49,592 nucleotides of DNA from Amycolatopsis pittospori (GCF_013870525.1 NZ_JACBXD010000060.1:1-49592), one strand, 5' to 3'. Positions 1 to 7,697 are shown, numbered from the stretch's first letter. Notes: generated from the letters alone by a model not told the origin. Numbers and translations are program-made.

Positions 1-413
1 AAGAGCGTGCCCGGGATGTCGCGGATGGTCGGACCGTCGCCCTGGGCGTTCTTGGCCAGTGCCGACGTCGGCTGTCCGAACGAGACCGCGGTGAACGCCT
101 TGCGCTCGGCGGATTCCTCGGTCTGCGGTCCGGCGCCGTCGCCCTTGAGCAGCACTCGCACGTCCCCTGACCGGTCCACGACGGCCACGGTCACTCGCTG
201 TCCTTCGCGCTCCGCCGCGTCGAGCGCGGCCTGCGCGGCACGGGTGGCGGCGTCGACGTTCAGCACGCTGGTCTGCACCACGGCCGCCGAAGCGGGCGGC
301 TGTGGTTTCCGGTCCTGCGCCTGGGCCGCGCCGATCCCGGTGGCGATCGCGACGGTCGCGAGACCGGCCGTCATACCGAGGACGAGCCGGGTGCGGGGGA
401 GCTTCGCGTTCAT
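1..413 (-). CDS. hbpS: Secreted HbpS/GlcG-family (DUF336) protein, 3' part cut off
   Basis: Starts at ATG 413-411 and runs off the left edge, so about 137 residues are visible. The first 35 residues form a signal peptide (basic MNAKLPRTR, hydrophobic core, AAQAQD cleavage region). After it comes the GlcG/HbpS fold signature: AAQAALDAAEREGQRVTVAV, VVDRSGDVRVLLKGDGA, then ESAERKAFTAVSFG. Family members bind haem or small ligands; Streptomyces HbpS is an extracellular haem-binding protein that controls the SenS kinase. The gene diverges from a five-TM NarL-type kinase and its regulator, the same arrangement as hbpS-senS-senR, which is why I use that name. Family membership is firm; haem binding and the SenS partnership are inferred from context. 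Confidence 0.75.
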   Translation of the reverse strand, partial: MNAKLPRTRLVLGMTAGLATVAIATGIGAAQAQDRKPQPPASAAVVQTSVLNVDAATRAAQAALDAAEREGQRVTVAVVDRSGDVRVLLKGDGAGPQTEESAERKAFTAVSFGQPTSALAKNAQGDGPTIRDIPGTL

Positions 414-525
414 GGGGATTCCTCTTTCGGAAGGGGTCGTTCGTTGCTCCATCGACTCTCGTCCCCGGCTCGACCTGGCGAATCGGGTATGCGGTGGTGG
501 ATCCGGCATCGTCCGGTCGGTAGGG

Positions 526-547
526 GCATCAACCGAACGATTGATGC
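526..547. promoter_or_regulatory. Inverted repeat in the hbpS/senS divergent promoter region
   Basis: GCATCAA (526-532) and TTGATGC (541-547) form a perfect 7-bp dyad with an 8-bp spacer. It is the clearest dyad between the two divergent starts at 413 and 600. It is a candidate operator for the neighbouring response regulator, since known SenR autoregulates and controls hbpS. No binding data can be read from sequence. Confidence 0.35.
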
Positions 548-599
548 GGCGGGACCCCTCTCCCCGCCTACGATCATCCGAGACGAAGGGAGGACCGGA

Positions 600-1769
600 A
601 TGAAGCCGCGCATCGAAGCGGAGAACGCACTGCACGCCGCCATGCACGCCGGGTTCTTCCTGCTGCTGGCCGCGTCGGTGGCCCAATTCGTCTCCGGGCA
701 CGGGTTGAGCGGCGCCACCCCGCTGATCCTCGTGCTGACCGGTGCGCTCGCGCTGGTCTACGTGGTGGGGGTGCTGAGCTGGCCCGTGCTCCACAAGGGA
801 CTTCCGGTGTGGCTCGGCACGGTGATCGCGATCTGGCTCGCCCTGGTGGTGGCGGCGCCGAGCTTCTCCTGGTGCGCCGTGCCGTTGTTCTTCGTCTGCC
901 TCCGGGTGCTGCGGCGCCGGATCGTGGTCGTGGTGGTCGTCGTGCTGACCGTCGCGATCATCCTCGCCCGGCTCCGGATCGCGGAGGGGTTCGATCCGAG
1001 CATCGTGCTCGTGCCGATCGCCGTCGCGCTGATGGCCACGATGACCTTCCTGCAACTCGACCGCGATCGGGCACAGCTGGGAAAGCTCGTCGGGGACCTC
1101 CTCAAGACCAGGGTGGAACTCGCGGAGACCCAGCATCGAGCCGGGATGATGGAGGAAAGGGAGCGGCTGGCGCGGGAGATACACGACACGCTCGCCCAAG
1201 GGCTTTCGAGTATGCGGATGCTGCTGCAGGCGGCGATCCTGGCGTGGGATTCGGACCCGGAACTCGCCAAGGGGCACGTGTCGCGCGCCGTCGAGGCGAC
1301 GGGCGACAACCTCGGTGAGGCGCGCCGGTTCATCCGTGACCTGGGTTCGCCGCGGCTCGACGGCACGGACCTCGCCGAGTCGTTGCGCGACCTCGCGGGG
1401 CAGGCCGGCGCCGCGTCCGGGCACCTGGTGCGGTTCGAGACCAGCGGGGAGCCGTATCCGTTGGAGCCGGAGGTGGCGGTCGGGCTGTTGCGGGTCGCGC
1501 AGAGCGCCCTGGCGAACGTGAGTGAACACGCCTGGGCCCGGGAAGCCGCTGTCACCCTCACCTACCTGGCGGGCAAGGTCGTCCTCGACGTCCGGGACGA
1601 CGGCGCCGGCTTCGATCCGGCCGCGGCGCGCCCGAGCGGGGAGCGGGGGCACGGACTGCGGATGATCGGCGAGCGGGTGGCCGACCTCGGTGGTGAACTG
1701 GTCGTCGAGAGCGCACCGGGAGAGGGCACCGCGCTCGCGGTCACCGTGCCCACCAGGAGGACGCGATGA
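600..1769 (+). CDS. senS: NarL-type sensor histidine kinase, SenS-like
   Basis: 389 residues from ATG 600, chosen because GAAGGGAGG lies just upstream; the frame stays open back to 444. About five membrane spans occupy residues 17-150 (17-33, 40-60, 70-86 plus 91-104, 108-124, 134-151), followed by a short coiled linker. The HisKA_3 box is ERERLAREIHDTLAQGLSSM with the phospho-acceptor at His195. The HATPase_c domain shows DVRDDGAGFDP (N/G1 region) and GHGLRMIGERVADLGG (G2). There is no large extracellular domain, so the signal would have to be sensed within or beside the membrane, as in SenS where the secreted HbpS is the sensor. The 3' end overlaps the regulator by four bases (ATGA), indicating translational coupling. 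Confidence 0.8.
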   Translation: MKPRIEAENALHAAMHAGFFLLLAASVAQFVSGHGLSGATPLILVLTGALALVYVVGVLSWPVLHKGLPVWLGTVIAIWLALVVAAPSFSWCAVPLFFVCLRVLRRRIVVVVVVVLTVAIILARLRIAEGFDPSIVLVPIAVALMATMTFLQLDRDRAQLGKLVGDLLKTRVELAETQHRAGMMEERERLAREIHDTLAQGLSSMRMLLQAAILAWDSDPELAKGHVSRAVEATGDNLGEARRFIRDLGSPRLDGTDLAESLRDLAGQAGAASGHLVRFETSGEPYPLEPEVAVGLLRVAQSALANVSEHAWAREAAVTLTYLAGKVVLDVRDDGAGFDPAAARPSGERGHGLRMIGERVADLGGELVVESAPGEGTALAVTVPTRRTR

Positions 1770-2401
1770 CGGTCCGGGTACTGGTCGTCGACGATCATCC
1801 GGTGGTGCGGGCGGGAATCACCGCGCTGCTGGCCGGGGAGGCCGGCATCGAGGTGATCGGCGAATGTTCCGGAGCCGAGGAGGCCTTCCGGTTCGTCGCG
1901 GCACGGAAGCCGGACGTCGTGCTGATGGACCTCCAGCTCGGTGCGGGGCCGGACGGGGTGGAAGCCACCGAACGGCTGACCGCTCTCCCCGACCCGCCGA
2001 AGGTCCTGGTGCTCACCACCTACGACGCCGAAATGGACATCACGAGGGCGGTGTCCGCGGGGGCCATCGGCTATCTGCTCAAAGCAGGGCCACCCGAAGA
2101 CCTCTTCCGTGGCATCCGGGCGGCCGCGCGCGGCGAGACCGCGATGGCACCCCAGGTCGCGGCCAGGCTTTTCGGGCGGATGCGCGATCCGGCGCCCGCA
2201 CTGAGCGCCCGGGAGACCGAGATCGTCGAGCTGCTGGCCGAAGGGTTGATCAACCGGCAGATCGCCGCCCGGCTGTTCATTTCCGAGGCGACGGTGAAGA
2301 CCCATCTGGTCCACATCTACGACAAACTCGGCGTCGACAGCCGGGCGGCCGCGGTGGCCGTCGCGGCGGAACGGAGGATCATCCGCATCGAACCCCGCTG
2401 A
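1766..2401 (+). CDS. senR: NarL/FixJ-family response regulator, SenR-like
   Basis: 211 residues. The receiver domain has acidic Asp9/Asp10 and phospho-acceptor Asp55 in VVLMDLQLG, plus TTYD and the conserved Lys in YLLKAG. The C-terminal LuxR-type helix-turn-helix starts at LSARETEIVELLAEGL and continues through RQIAARLFISEATVKTHLVH. The start overlaps the kinase stop as ATGA, so the pair is one operon. By analogy with SenS-SenR it would respond to haem or redox stress signalled by the divergent HbpS-like protein; its targets cannot be read here apart from a candidate dyad at 526-547. Confidence 0.8.
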   Translation: MTVRVLVVDDHPVVRAGITALLAGEAGIEVIGECSGAEEAFRFVAARKPDVVLMDLQLGAGPDGVEATERLTALPDPPKVLVLTTYDAEMDITRAVSAGAIGYLLKAGPPEDLFRGIRAAARGETAMAPQVAARLFGRMRDPAPALSARETEIVELLAEGLINRQIAARLFISEATVKTHLVHIYDKLGVDSRAAAVAVAAERRIIRIEPR

Positions 2402-2408
2402 TTCCGCC

Positions 2409-2439
2409 TTGACCTGGAGCGCGCACCAAGACCTAGCGT
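2409..2439 (+). promoter_or_regulatory. Candidate promoter of the SDR gene (leaderless)
   Basis: TTGACC (2409-2414) and TAGCGT (2434-2439) are separated by 19 bases. The -10 box ends 7 bases before ATG 2447, so transcription would begin at or next to the start codon. There is no Shine-Dalgarno sequence. Confidence 0.45.
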
Positions 2440-2446
2440 GCGGGCG

Positions 2447-3151
2447 ATGACAGCGACACTGATCACCGGAGCGAACAAGGGTCTCGGCTTCGAAACCGCC
2501 AGGCGGCTCGTCGCCGCGGGCCACACCGTCTACGTCGGGAGCCGTGACGCCGAACGAGGTCGACGGGCAGCCGAAGAAATCGGTGCGAGAGCGATCCACC
2601 TCGACATCACCGATGACTGGTCGGTGGGCGCCGCGGCCAAGGCCATCGAGGCCGACGGCGGACTGGACGTACTGGTCAACAACGCCGGTATCGCACCGGA
2701 ATGGGGTCAGCCCGTGGTCGGCGCCGAGGAGCTGACGGCCGAGCTGACGCGCAGCACCTTCGAGACGAACGTGATCGGCACGATCCGGGTCCTGCACGCG
2801 TTTCTCCCGCTGCTGCGGCTTTCCTCGGCTCCGGTCGTGGTGAACGTCAGCAGCGGCCTGGCTTCGCTGAGCCGGGTCCGCACTCCGGGAACGCCTGCGT
2901 ACGCGTACCCAGGCGTCGCCTATCCGGCGTCGAAAGCGGCGGTCAACATGATCACCGTGCAGTACGCGAAGGCGTTCCCCGAGCTGCGGATCAACGCGGT
3001 GGAACCGGGTTTCACCGCGACCGCGCTGAACGGGCACGCCGGGAGCCAGACCGTCGAGCAGGGCGCCGAGATCATCGTGCGGATGGCGCAGGTGGGCACG
3101 GACGGCCCGACCGGCGGCTATTTCGACATCGGAGGCGCGCTGTCCTGGTGA
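2447..3151 (+). CDS. Short-chain dehydrogenase/reductase
   Basis: 234 residues from ATG 2447; a GTG three codons earlier (2438) lies inside the presumed -10 box and is less likely. Classical SDR features are all present: TGANKGLG for cofactor binding (residues 7-14), a DIT motif, NNAG (78-81), the catalytic Ser in VNVSSG (about 135-136), and YPASK (Tyr159, Lys163). SRD at residues 32-34, after the second beta strand, suggests NADP(H) preference. The substrate cannot be predicted. It lies 45 bases after the response regulator but has its own promoter-like sequence, so it may not belong to that operon. Confidence 0.8.
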   Translation: MTATLITGANKGLGFETARRLVAAGHTVYVGSRDAERGRRAAEEIGARAIHLDITDDWSVGAAAKAIEADGGLDVLVNNAGIAPEWGQPVVGAEELTAELTRSTFETNVIGTIRVLHAFLPLLRLSSAPVVVNVSSGLASLSRVRTPGTPAYAYPGVAYPASKAAVNMITVQYAKAFPELRINAVEPGFTATALNGHAGSQTVEQGAEIIVRMAQVGTDGPTGGYFDIGGALSW

Positions 3152-3193
3152 GTCCTCCTACCCTGGCAGGACCGGCCACCGAAAGGGCGTGTG

Positions 3194-3685
3194 ATGGCGG
3201 AAATGGTCCTGCGGGACGCCGATCGGGACGACGTCATGGCCATCTGCCGTTTCGGCGAGGACCACGTCCGTGCCCATTACGCGCCCTTGATCGGCGTGGA
3301 GGCCGCGGACAAACAGGTCCGGATGTGGTGGAACGTGACGAACATCGGCGGCGCCGTCGCCCGGGGTTCGGTGATCGTCGCGGAGGAGGACGGGCGGCTC
3401 ACCGGAGTCGGCCAGCGTGGTCTCGACGGAACCGACCACGTGATCTACAAGCTCTACGTACACCCGCGTTTTCGTGGTGACGGGCTGGACTCGCGGCTGC
3501 TCGAAGCCCTCATCGAGCGGCTTCCCGCCGACGCCGGTCGGCTGTACATCGAGCATTTCGTGGCAAATGAGCGTGCGGGCGCCTTCTACGAACGCGAAGG
3601 CTTTGCCGTGGACAGGATCGAGCCGAGTTCGACGGGAGACCCCGCGCTCGCAGTGGTGTGGAGGGTCCGCGATCTGGCTCCTTGA
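3194..3685 (+). CDS. GNAT-family N-acetyltransferase
   Basis: 163 residues from ATG 3194 (GTG 3191 is the alternative), with GAAAGGG about 7 bases upstream. The acetyl-CoA site is in KLYVHPRFRGDGLDSRLLEA, matching GNAT motif A (R-x-x-G-x-G/A) after the beta-4 strand. Later YIEHFVANERAGAFYEREGF is the typical motif B ending in Y/F-x-x-x-G-F. The acceptor substrate is unknown. The last 100 bases overlap the 3' end of the convergent P-loop gene. Confidence 0.75.
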   Translation: MAEMVLRDADRDDVMAICRFGEDHVRAHYAPLIGVEAADKQVRMWWNVTNIGGAVARGSVIVAEEDGRLTGVGQRGLDGTDHVIYKLYVHPRFRGDGLDSRLLEALIERLPADAGRLYIEHFVANERAGAFYEREGFAVDRIEPSSTGDPALAVVWRVRDLAP

Positions 3686-4263
3686 CGGAGATTCCAGGCG
3701 AGTGGACCGCGAAGCCAGCGATCCACCTGTCGCTGGCCGCGCAGGCGGACGATGACCAGGTCGGGATGGCGGTTCTCCTCGATCACCTTGTGCACGCGCG
3801 CCCGGATCATCGGGTGGTAACGCCAGCCGAGTTTGACGATGTGCTCGGGATCGGTGAAGAACGTGTGCAGCGGGCCTTCGACGTTGCCGCCGGCGATCTT
3901 CGAGCCGCGGCCGACGCGACGTTTCAGCGTCCGGATGACGACTCGGGTCATGGTCAGGACTCTCGGGTGATCGAGCCAGACCAGCACGTCGAGCCGTCCG
4001 GTCATCTGCTCCCGGACCTGTTCGCCCTGCCACTCGATGGCCCACTCGTCCCCGTCGAGGAACTTCAGCACGTCGGCCTGCCAGGTTTCCCGCACCGTCC
4101 ATCCCGGACCGTGAAAGAACGATTCGAACTCGACGAAGGGAAGACTCATGCGCTCGCACAGGGTGCGCGCGAGCGTCGATTTGCCCGATCCGGCGGGACC
4201 CGCCACGGCGACCCGCCGCAGCCGTCGTTCGGGAAGGGGCCCGTCCGGTCCGATGATCCGCAT
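3586..4263 (-). CDS. P-loop kinase-like ATPase (topology modulation/FlaR-like family)
   Basis: 225 residues. Walker A is GPAGSGKS at residues 22-29, followed by a short-kinase fold with VLVWLDHPR (Walker B-like), TRVVIRTLKRRVG, and a GNVE motif (with an Asn-Gly-Asn or Gly-Gly-Asn lead) that typifies this adenylate-kinase-like family. The last 35 residues lie antisense to the end of the GNAT gene and look unlike the family, so this tail may be non-conserved. A paralogue is at 20635-21180. TAGGAT ends 6 bases before the ATG, suggesting a leaderless mRNA. The biochemical substrate is not known; a nucleotide or small metabolite kinase is the usual guess. Confidence 0.65.
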   Translation of the reverse strand: MRIIGPDGPLPERRLRRVAVAGPAGSGKSTLARTLCERMSLPFVEFESFFHGPGWTVRETWQADVLKFLDGDEWAIEWQGEQVREQMTGRLDVLVWLDHPRVLTMTRVVIRTLKRRVGRGSKIAGGNVEGPLHTFFTDPEHIVKLGWRYHPMIRARVHKVIEENRHPDLVIVRLRGQRQVDRWLRGPLAWNLRQGARSRTLHTTASAGSPVELGSILSTAKPSRS

Positions 4264-4288
4264 GCCGAGATCCTAAAGGGAGAAACGA

Positions 4289-4323
4289 GACGGCCCCTAC
4301 CGATTTCCTTGGCAGGGGCCGTC
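4289..4323 (-). terminator. Rho-independent-type terminator after the secreted hydrolase
   Basis: GACGGCCCCTACC (4289-4301) pairs with GGCAGGGGCCGTC (4311-4323) with one mismatch and a 9-base loop. On the minus strand it is followed by GTTTCTCCCTTT. It lies 90 bases past the hydrolase stop. Confidence 0.65.
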
Positions 4324-4412
4324 TTCGTGCGTGCCGCGCCCGGATTCACCACTCGATCGGCACCCGCCTGAGCCGGCCCGCCCCGGCGAGAACCGGGACG
4401 GGCCGGCGGATG

Positions 4413-5972
4413 TCACGAGTGCTGCGAAACGACGGCCGGACGCGCGGCCGCCGCGGTTCCCGCCGTCGGCACCGGAAGGGGATGCGGCGCGATGTCGAGG
4501 TCACCGTTCGGAAGGAGGCCGTCGACGAGGTACTCCTTGCCGATCCGCTGTGCCTCCCAGTTGACCATCGCCGGGTGGCTGCCGAACAAACAGTGGGTGC
4601 CCGCACCGCGCTCGGTCACCAGCACCGAACTCGGCAGCTGCTTGTGCATCGCGACCGTGTTCGCATACGGCGTCGCGGAGTCCCCTTCGACACCGAAGAC
4701 CAGGACCGGCGGCAGGTTCTTCCCCGACGGTACGATCCGCTGGTCGTGCACCGGCCAGTTGGCGCAGGCGGACGGGATCGACACGTTGTACCAGGCGAAG
4801 TCGCTGGTCTTGGCCAGCTCGGTGAAGTCGCTTTCGATCTTCGTCCGGTCAGTCGGAGCGTCGGAGTCGACACAGGCGATCGAGATCATTCCGGCGATGA
4901 AGCTCTCGCCCGCCGCGCCACCCGATGGGGTCGCCCAGTCCAGTACGGCGCGATCGTCGCCGCGCAGCACGTAGTCGGCCATCGCCTTCGCGAGGGGTTC
5001 CCAGTAGAGCTCGTGGGAAAGGTTGGCGATGTAGACGTCCATCAGTTCCACCGCGCCGACGTTCTTCGACGGCCCGCGCGGCGCCTTCCGGAAGTCACCG
5101 AGCAGCTTCTGCCAGGCCGCGTTCACCTCGGCGTGGGTCTTGCCGAGGTGGAATACGTTGTCGTACTTGGCGATCCAGCTCAGGTAGGCATGTTCACGGG
5201 CGACGCCCGCGCTCACCTGACCGGTCGAGTTCCCGTACCACATCTGTGGTTCGACCGGATTCATCGAGCTGTCGAGGATCATCCGGTCGACCCGGTCCGG
5301 ATACCGCTCGGCATACGCGCTGCCGAGGTAAGTGCCGTAGGAATAGCCCAGATAGCTGATCTTCTCCTCACCGAGCAGTGTGCGCACGCGGTCCATGTCC
5401 TGGATCACGTTGCGGCTGCCGGTGTACTTCAGCTGATCGCCGTTCTTCTCCGCGCACGAGCGGGCGAAGGCCTTCCAACGCTCCCAGCTCTTGTCCCGCT
5501 CTTCGGGCCGGTCCGGGTCGGGCTGCAGCTGACGCCAGTAGTCCTCGCCGACGCAGCTGAGCGGGTTGCTGTGGCCGGTGCCGCGGGAATCGAGGCCGAC
5601 GATGTCGTAGGCCTCGAGCACCTCCTTGGGAAGCCGGGTGTACCCGGTCGCGTTCGGAAGGGACAGTTTGCCCGCCTGCATCACCGCCGAACTCGCCGGG
5701 CCGCCGGGATTGACGAACAGCACGCCGCGACGTTTGGCCGGGTCGGTGCTGGCGTGTTTCGAAACGAGCACGTCCATCCGCGCGCCGAATGGCCGCGAAT
5801 AGTCGAGCGGGACGTTGACCGTCGCGCATTTCAACGCCGGATATGCCTGGGCGACATCCGCCGGACAGGCTCCGAAGTCGAGCTGTGAATCGGCATGCGC
5901 CGGTGTACTGACGACCGCCGCGGTGCTCAAGGTGAGCAGCGCGGACAGGCCGATGGTGAGGAGTTTCCTCAT
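4413..5972 (-). CDS. Secreted alpha/beta-hydrolase, tripeptidyl aminopeptidase (S33) family
   Basis: 519 residues from ATG 5972-5970, preceded by GGGGG; the open frame extends further upstream but only this start gives a signal peptide (MRKLLTIGLSALLTL..., cleavage near AHA-DS at residues 27-28). The oxyanion region is VNPGGPASS (88-95), the nucleophile elbow is GYSYGT with Ser211, the acid lies in FGVEGDSATPY, and the catalytic His is in RGAGTHCLFG near the C-terminus. This matches the SlpD/SlpE and Tap-type exported aminopeptidases of Streptomyces that trim tripeptides from secreted proteins; peptide hydrolysis is inferred from family. It stands alone with its own terminator at 4289-4323. 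Confidence 0.8.
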   Translation of the reverse strand: MRKLLTIGLSALLTLSTAAVVSTPAHADSQLDFGACPADVAQAYPALKCATVNVPLDYSRPFGARMDVLVSKHASTDPAKRRGVLFVNPGGPASSAVMQAGKLSLPNATGYTRLPKEVLEAYDIVGLDSRGTGHSNPLSCVGEDYWRQLQPDPDRPEERDKSWERWKAFARSCAEKNGDQLKYTGSRNVIQDMDRVRTLLGEEKISYLGYSYGTYLGSAYAERYPDRVDRMILDSSMNPVEPQMWYGNSTGQVSAGVAREHAYLSWIAKYDNVFHLGKTHAEVNAAWQKLLGDFRKAPRGPSKNVGAVELMDVYIANLSHELYWEPLAKAMADYVLRGDDRAVLDWATPSGGAAGESFIAGMISIACVDSDAPTDRTKIESDFTELAKTSDFAWYNVSIPSACANWPVHDQRIVPSGKNLPPVLVFGVEGDSATPYANTVAMHKQLPSSVLVTERGAGTHCLFGSHPAMVNWEAQRIGKEYLVDGLLPNGDLDIAPHPLPVPTAGTAAAARPAVVSQHS

Positions 5973-6245
5973 TCGAACCCCCAGTTCGATCGGACCCGTG
6001 GACTGTAGCGAGAACAGTGACGTCTGTCCGGAAAACCGCCATGACGGCGAATTCGCAGACACTTACTCGAAAAGTAAGGCGAAAATCGGATCACCTAAGT
6101 CGATGCCGCCGGGTATGGATTCCGCCGCGTCCTGAGTGTGGGCGTGCCGATCCTGCCATGCCGGGTTCAGAGTTCTTGGGCGAGCGGCCTCGATGCTCGC
6201 GGTGGACAACACACAGGACCTCGCATCGAACAGACGCCTTTCCTT
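5973..6245. other. Intergenic region upstream of the secreted hydrolase
   Basis: No convincing gene. Short AT-richer patches (around 6050-6095) are unusual for this genome and probably contain the promoter for the minus-strand hydrolase. Two terminator-like hairpins belonging to the next minus-strand gene follow at 6246-6332. Confidence 0.5.
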
Positions 6246-6291
6246 GGCAGCAAAGGAACCCGCGGTCGCGACCACAGGTTCCTTTGCTGCC
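6246..6291 (-). terminator. Perfect 15-bp stem hairpin
   Basis: GGCAGCAAAGGAACC (6246-6260) and GGTTCCTTTGCTGCC (6277-6291) are perfect complements. The 16-base loop contains its own palindrome GGTCGCGACC. It is the second hairpin downstream of the small secreted protein gene and may be a backup terminator. Confidence 0.5.
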
Positions 6292-6295
6292 AGAA

Positions 6296-6332
6296 GCCAT
6301 CCCCCGCCGCATCGGACGCGGCGAGGGATGGC
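6296..6332 (-). terminator. Terminator of the small secreted protein gene
   Basis: GCCATCCCCCGCCGC (6296-6310) pairs with GCGGCGAGGGATGGC (6318-6332) with a single mismatch and a 7-base loop. It begins 10 bases after the stop of the gene ending at 6342. Confidence 0.55.
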
Positions 6333-6341
6333 CAGAACGAA

Positions 6342-6725
6342 TCAGATGGTGACGCAGTTCCCGGCGTAGAGGCTGCCGTCGGCGTCCCAGAAGCGGTTGC
6401 ACCAGAGCTGGCCGTCACGCACCGTGATGCCAGTGTTCACGCTGAACCGCTGGTCGTGCTCCCACCATTGGGTACCGCTGTTGACGCGGTAGTTGTCCAC
6501 GTACAGTTCCCAGTGGCCGTAGCGCCGGGGCCGGTTCAGGTACGCGCCGAAATTGTTCGACCGGCAGTCACTGCCCCAGGAGACCTCCCCGGTCGTGCCG
6601 TAGCCGCTGTAGCTGTCGTTGCCAGGGCAGGAAACCTGCACACTGGCGGGCGCCGCGGCGGCGGGAGCCGCCAGGGACAACACTGAAGCGGCCGCCAGGA
6701 GCAACGCGGCTGCGTACTTCTTCAT
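6342..6725 (-). CDS. Small secreted Cys/Trp-rich protein, function unknown
   Basis: 127 residues from ATG 6725-6723, with GGGGG seven bases upstream. MKKYAAALLLAAASVLSLAA then AAAAPAS is a clear signal peptide, leaving about 100 mature residues. The mature part has four cysteines (in SCPG, SDCR, LWCNR and GNCVT), consistent with two disulfides, and many aromatic residues (YSGYG, HWELYVDNY, TQWWEHDQRF). I do not recognise the family. A small exported binding or inhibitory protein is possible but not supported directly. It is monocistronic with two hairpins downstream. Confidence 0.7.
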   Translation of the reverse strand: MKKYAAALLLAAASVLSLAAPAAAAPASVQVSCPGNDSYSGYGTTGEVSWGSDCRSNNFGAYLNRPRRYGHWELYVDNYRVNSGTQWWEHDQRFSVNTGITVRDGQLWCNRFWDADGSLYAGNCVTI

Positions 6726-7058
6726 AGGACCCCCAAGCCCGAGAATGACCAAGATTCTCCTCAAATTAGAGGAATCGGCTGTCGGCCTGCTGTCACTCCG
6801 CTGCCGTCGTCGAGGAGCACACGTCAAAGGTGTCGAGGACGGGAACAAGGCGAGCGGCACCGTGGAACGCCGCGCCGAGCGCCGAAGCGGCCATGCTCAC
6901 GGGTGATGAAGAGGATGTTTCCGCGTTCGTGCGGTGAGGCGTTGTCGAGCGTATGTCACCTGACGGCGAAGCTCGGATCGAAGAGCTGCCCGGGATGTCG
7001 CGGCCGTGACAACGAGAAGGATGCCGTGTTCGACATCGTTCTGTTCTATCTGGGGGAG
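6726..7058. other. Gene-free stretch between the small secreted protein and tRNA-Arg
   Basis: I see no supported gene. GATTCTCCTC (6753-6762) and GAGGAATC (6769-6776) form an imperfect dyad 28 bases upstream of the secreted protein start and could be an operator or part of its promoter. The rest contains only short frames that run antisense through the tRNA. Confidence 0.4.
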
Positions 7059-7131
7059 TGCCCTCGGCAGGATTCGAACCTGCGACACCTGCCTCCGGAG
7101 GGCAGTGCTCTATCCCCTGAGCTACGAGGGC
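7059..7131 (-). tRNA. tRNA-Arg, anticodon CCG
   Basis: On the minus strand a 73-base cloverleaf can be built: acceptor GCCCTCG/CGAGGGC, D-stem GCTC/GAGC, anticodon stem CTGCC/GGCAG around loop CTCCGGA (anticodon CCG), T-stem GCAGG/CCTGC around TTCGAAT, discriminator A. CCA is not encoded. It reads the common Arg codon CGG. Confidence 0.95.
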
Positions 7132-7196
7132 GTTGCCGCCTGGGCGACGTGGGAAGCTTAGCGCATCCCGTCCAGCGGTCTCGCGCGCGGTGGTCG

Positions 7197-7634
7197 TTAA
7201 CCGTGGTGATGCTCGACGATGCGGGCGAGCAGCCGGGTCAGCTGCTCCCGTTCGGCCGGATCCAGAGGCTCCAGGAAGGTGTCCTGCGTCTCGCTGACCA
7301 GGCCTTCCAGGTGCTGGAGCCGCTGGGCGCCGGTGCGGGTGAGCGTGATCAGGTTGCGTCGGCCGTCCGCGGGGTCGGGGGCGCGTTCGACATGGCCCGC
7401 GTCGGCCAGCTCGTTGATGACGGCGACGACGTCGCTGCGGTCGATACCGGTGGCGCGGCCGAGTGTGGCCTGGCTCGACGGGCCGTTTTCGTCGATCGCC
7501 GCGAGGATCCCGTAGTGGTAGCGGCGGGCGCCGCTGCGGGCGAACTCGTCCATCGCGAGCCGGTGGGCCACGGTGGCGGCCTGGTTGACCAGCCAGCTGG
7601 CCTTGCTGCGAAGCCGGACGGGCGTGGTGCTCAT
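7197..7634 (-). CDS. MarR-family transcriptional regulator
   Basis: 145 residues from ATG 7634-7632; TACGCT ends 6 bases before it, suggesting a leaderless mRNA. The winged helix-turn-helix is centred on PSSQATLGRATGIDRSDVVAVINELADAGHVER, followed by the wing DPADGRRNLITLT, the MarR hallmark. Terminal helices for dimerisation flank it. It diverges from an epoxide hydrolase gene, and two palindromes sharing CGTTGG/CCAACG lie between them, the usual arrangement for a MarR repressor of a detoxification gene that also represses itself. The ligand is unknown. Confidence 0.85.
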   Translation of the reverse strand: MSTTPVRLRSKASWLVNQAATVAHRLAMDEFARSGARRYHYGILAAIDENGPSSQATLGRATGIDRSDVVAVINELADAGHVERAPDPADGRRNLITLTRTGAQRLQHLEGLVSETQDTFLEPLDPAEREQLTRLLARIVEHHHG

Positions 7635-7652
7635 CGGGGCAGCGTACCGAAC

Positions 7653-7669
7653 CGTTGGCGGAACCAACG
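7653..7669. promoter_or_regulatory. MarR operator candidate 1
   Basis: CGTTGGCGGAACCAACG has 6-bp perfect arms and overlaps the -35 region of the epoxide hydrolase promoter. Confidence 0.65.
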
Positions 7670-7683
7670 AATCCTGCTAGCGT
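7655..7683 (+). promoter_or_regulatory. Promoter of the epoxide hydrolase gene
   Basis: TTGGCG (7655-7660) and TAGCGT (7678-7683) are 17 bases apart. Both hexamers lie within or touch the two MarR-type palindromes, so bound repressor would block RNA polymerase. Confidence 0.5.
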
Positions 7684-7697
7684 TGGTGGCACCAACG
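7681..7697. promoter_or_regulatory. MarR operator candidate 2
   Basis: CGTTGGTGGCACCAACG is a complete 17-base dyad (8-bp arms around one base). Its centre is 28 bp from that of the first site. It lies at the probable transcription start. Confidence 0.7.

Noticed and set aside
4410..5888. A 492-codon plus-strand frame opposite the secreted hydrolase
   Set aside because: The minus strand has a signal peptide, all catalytic motifs and a terminator; the plus frame has none.
6793..7088. Short minus-strand frames spanning the tRNA and its flank
   Set aside because: They run through the tRNA-Arg gene and have no start signals or recognisable products.
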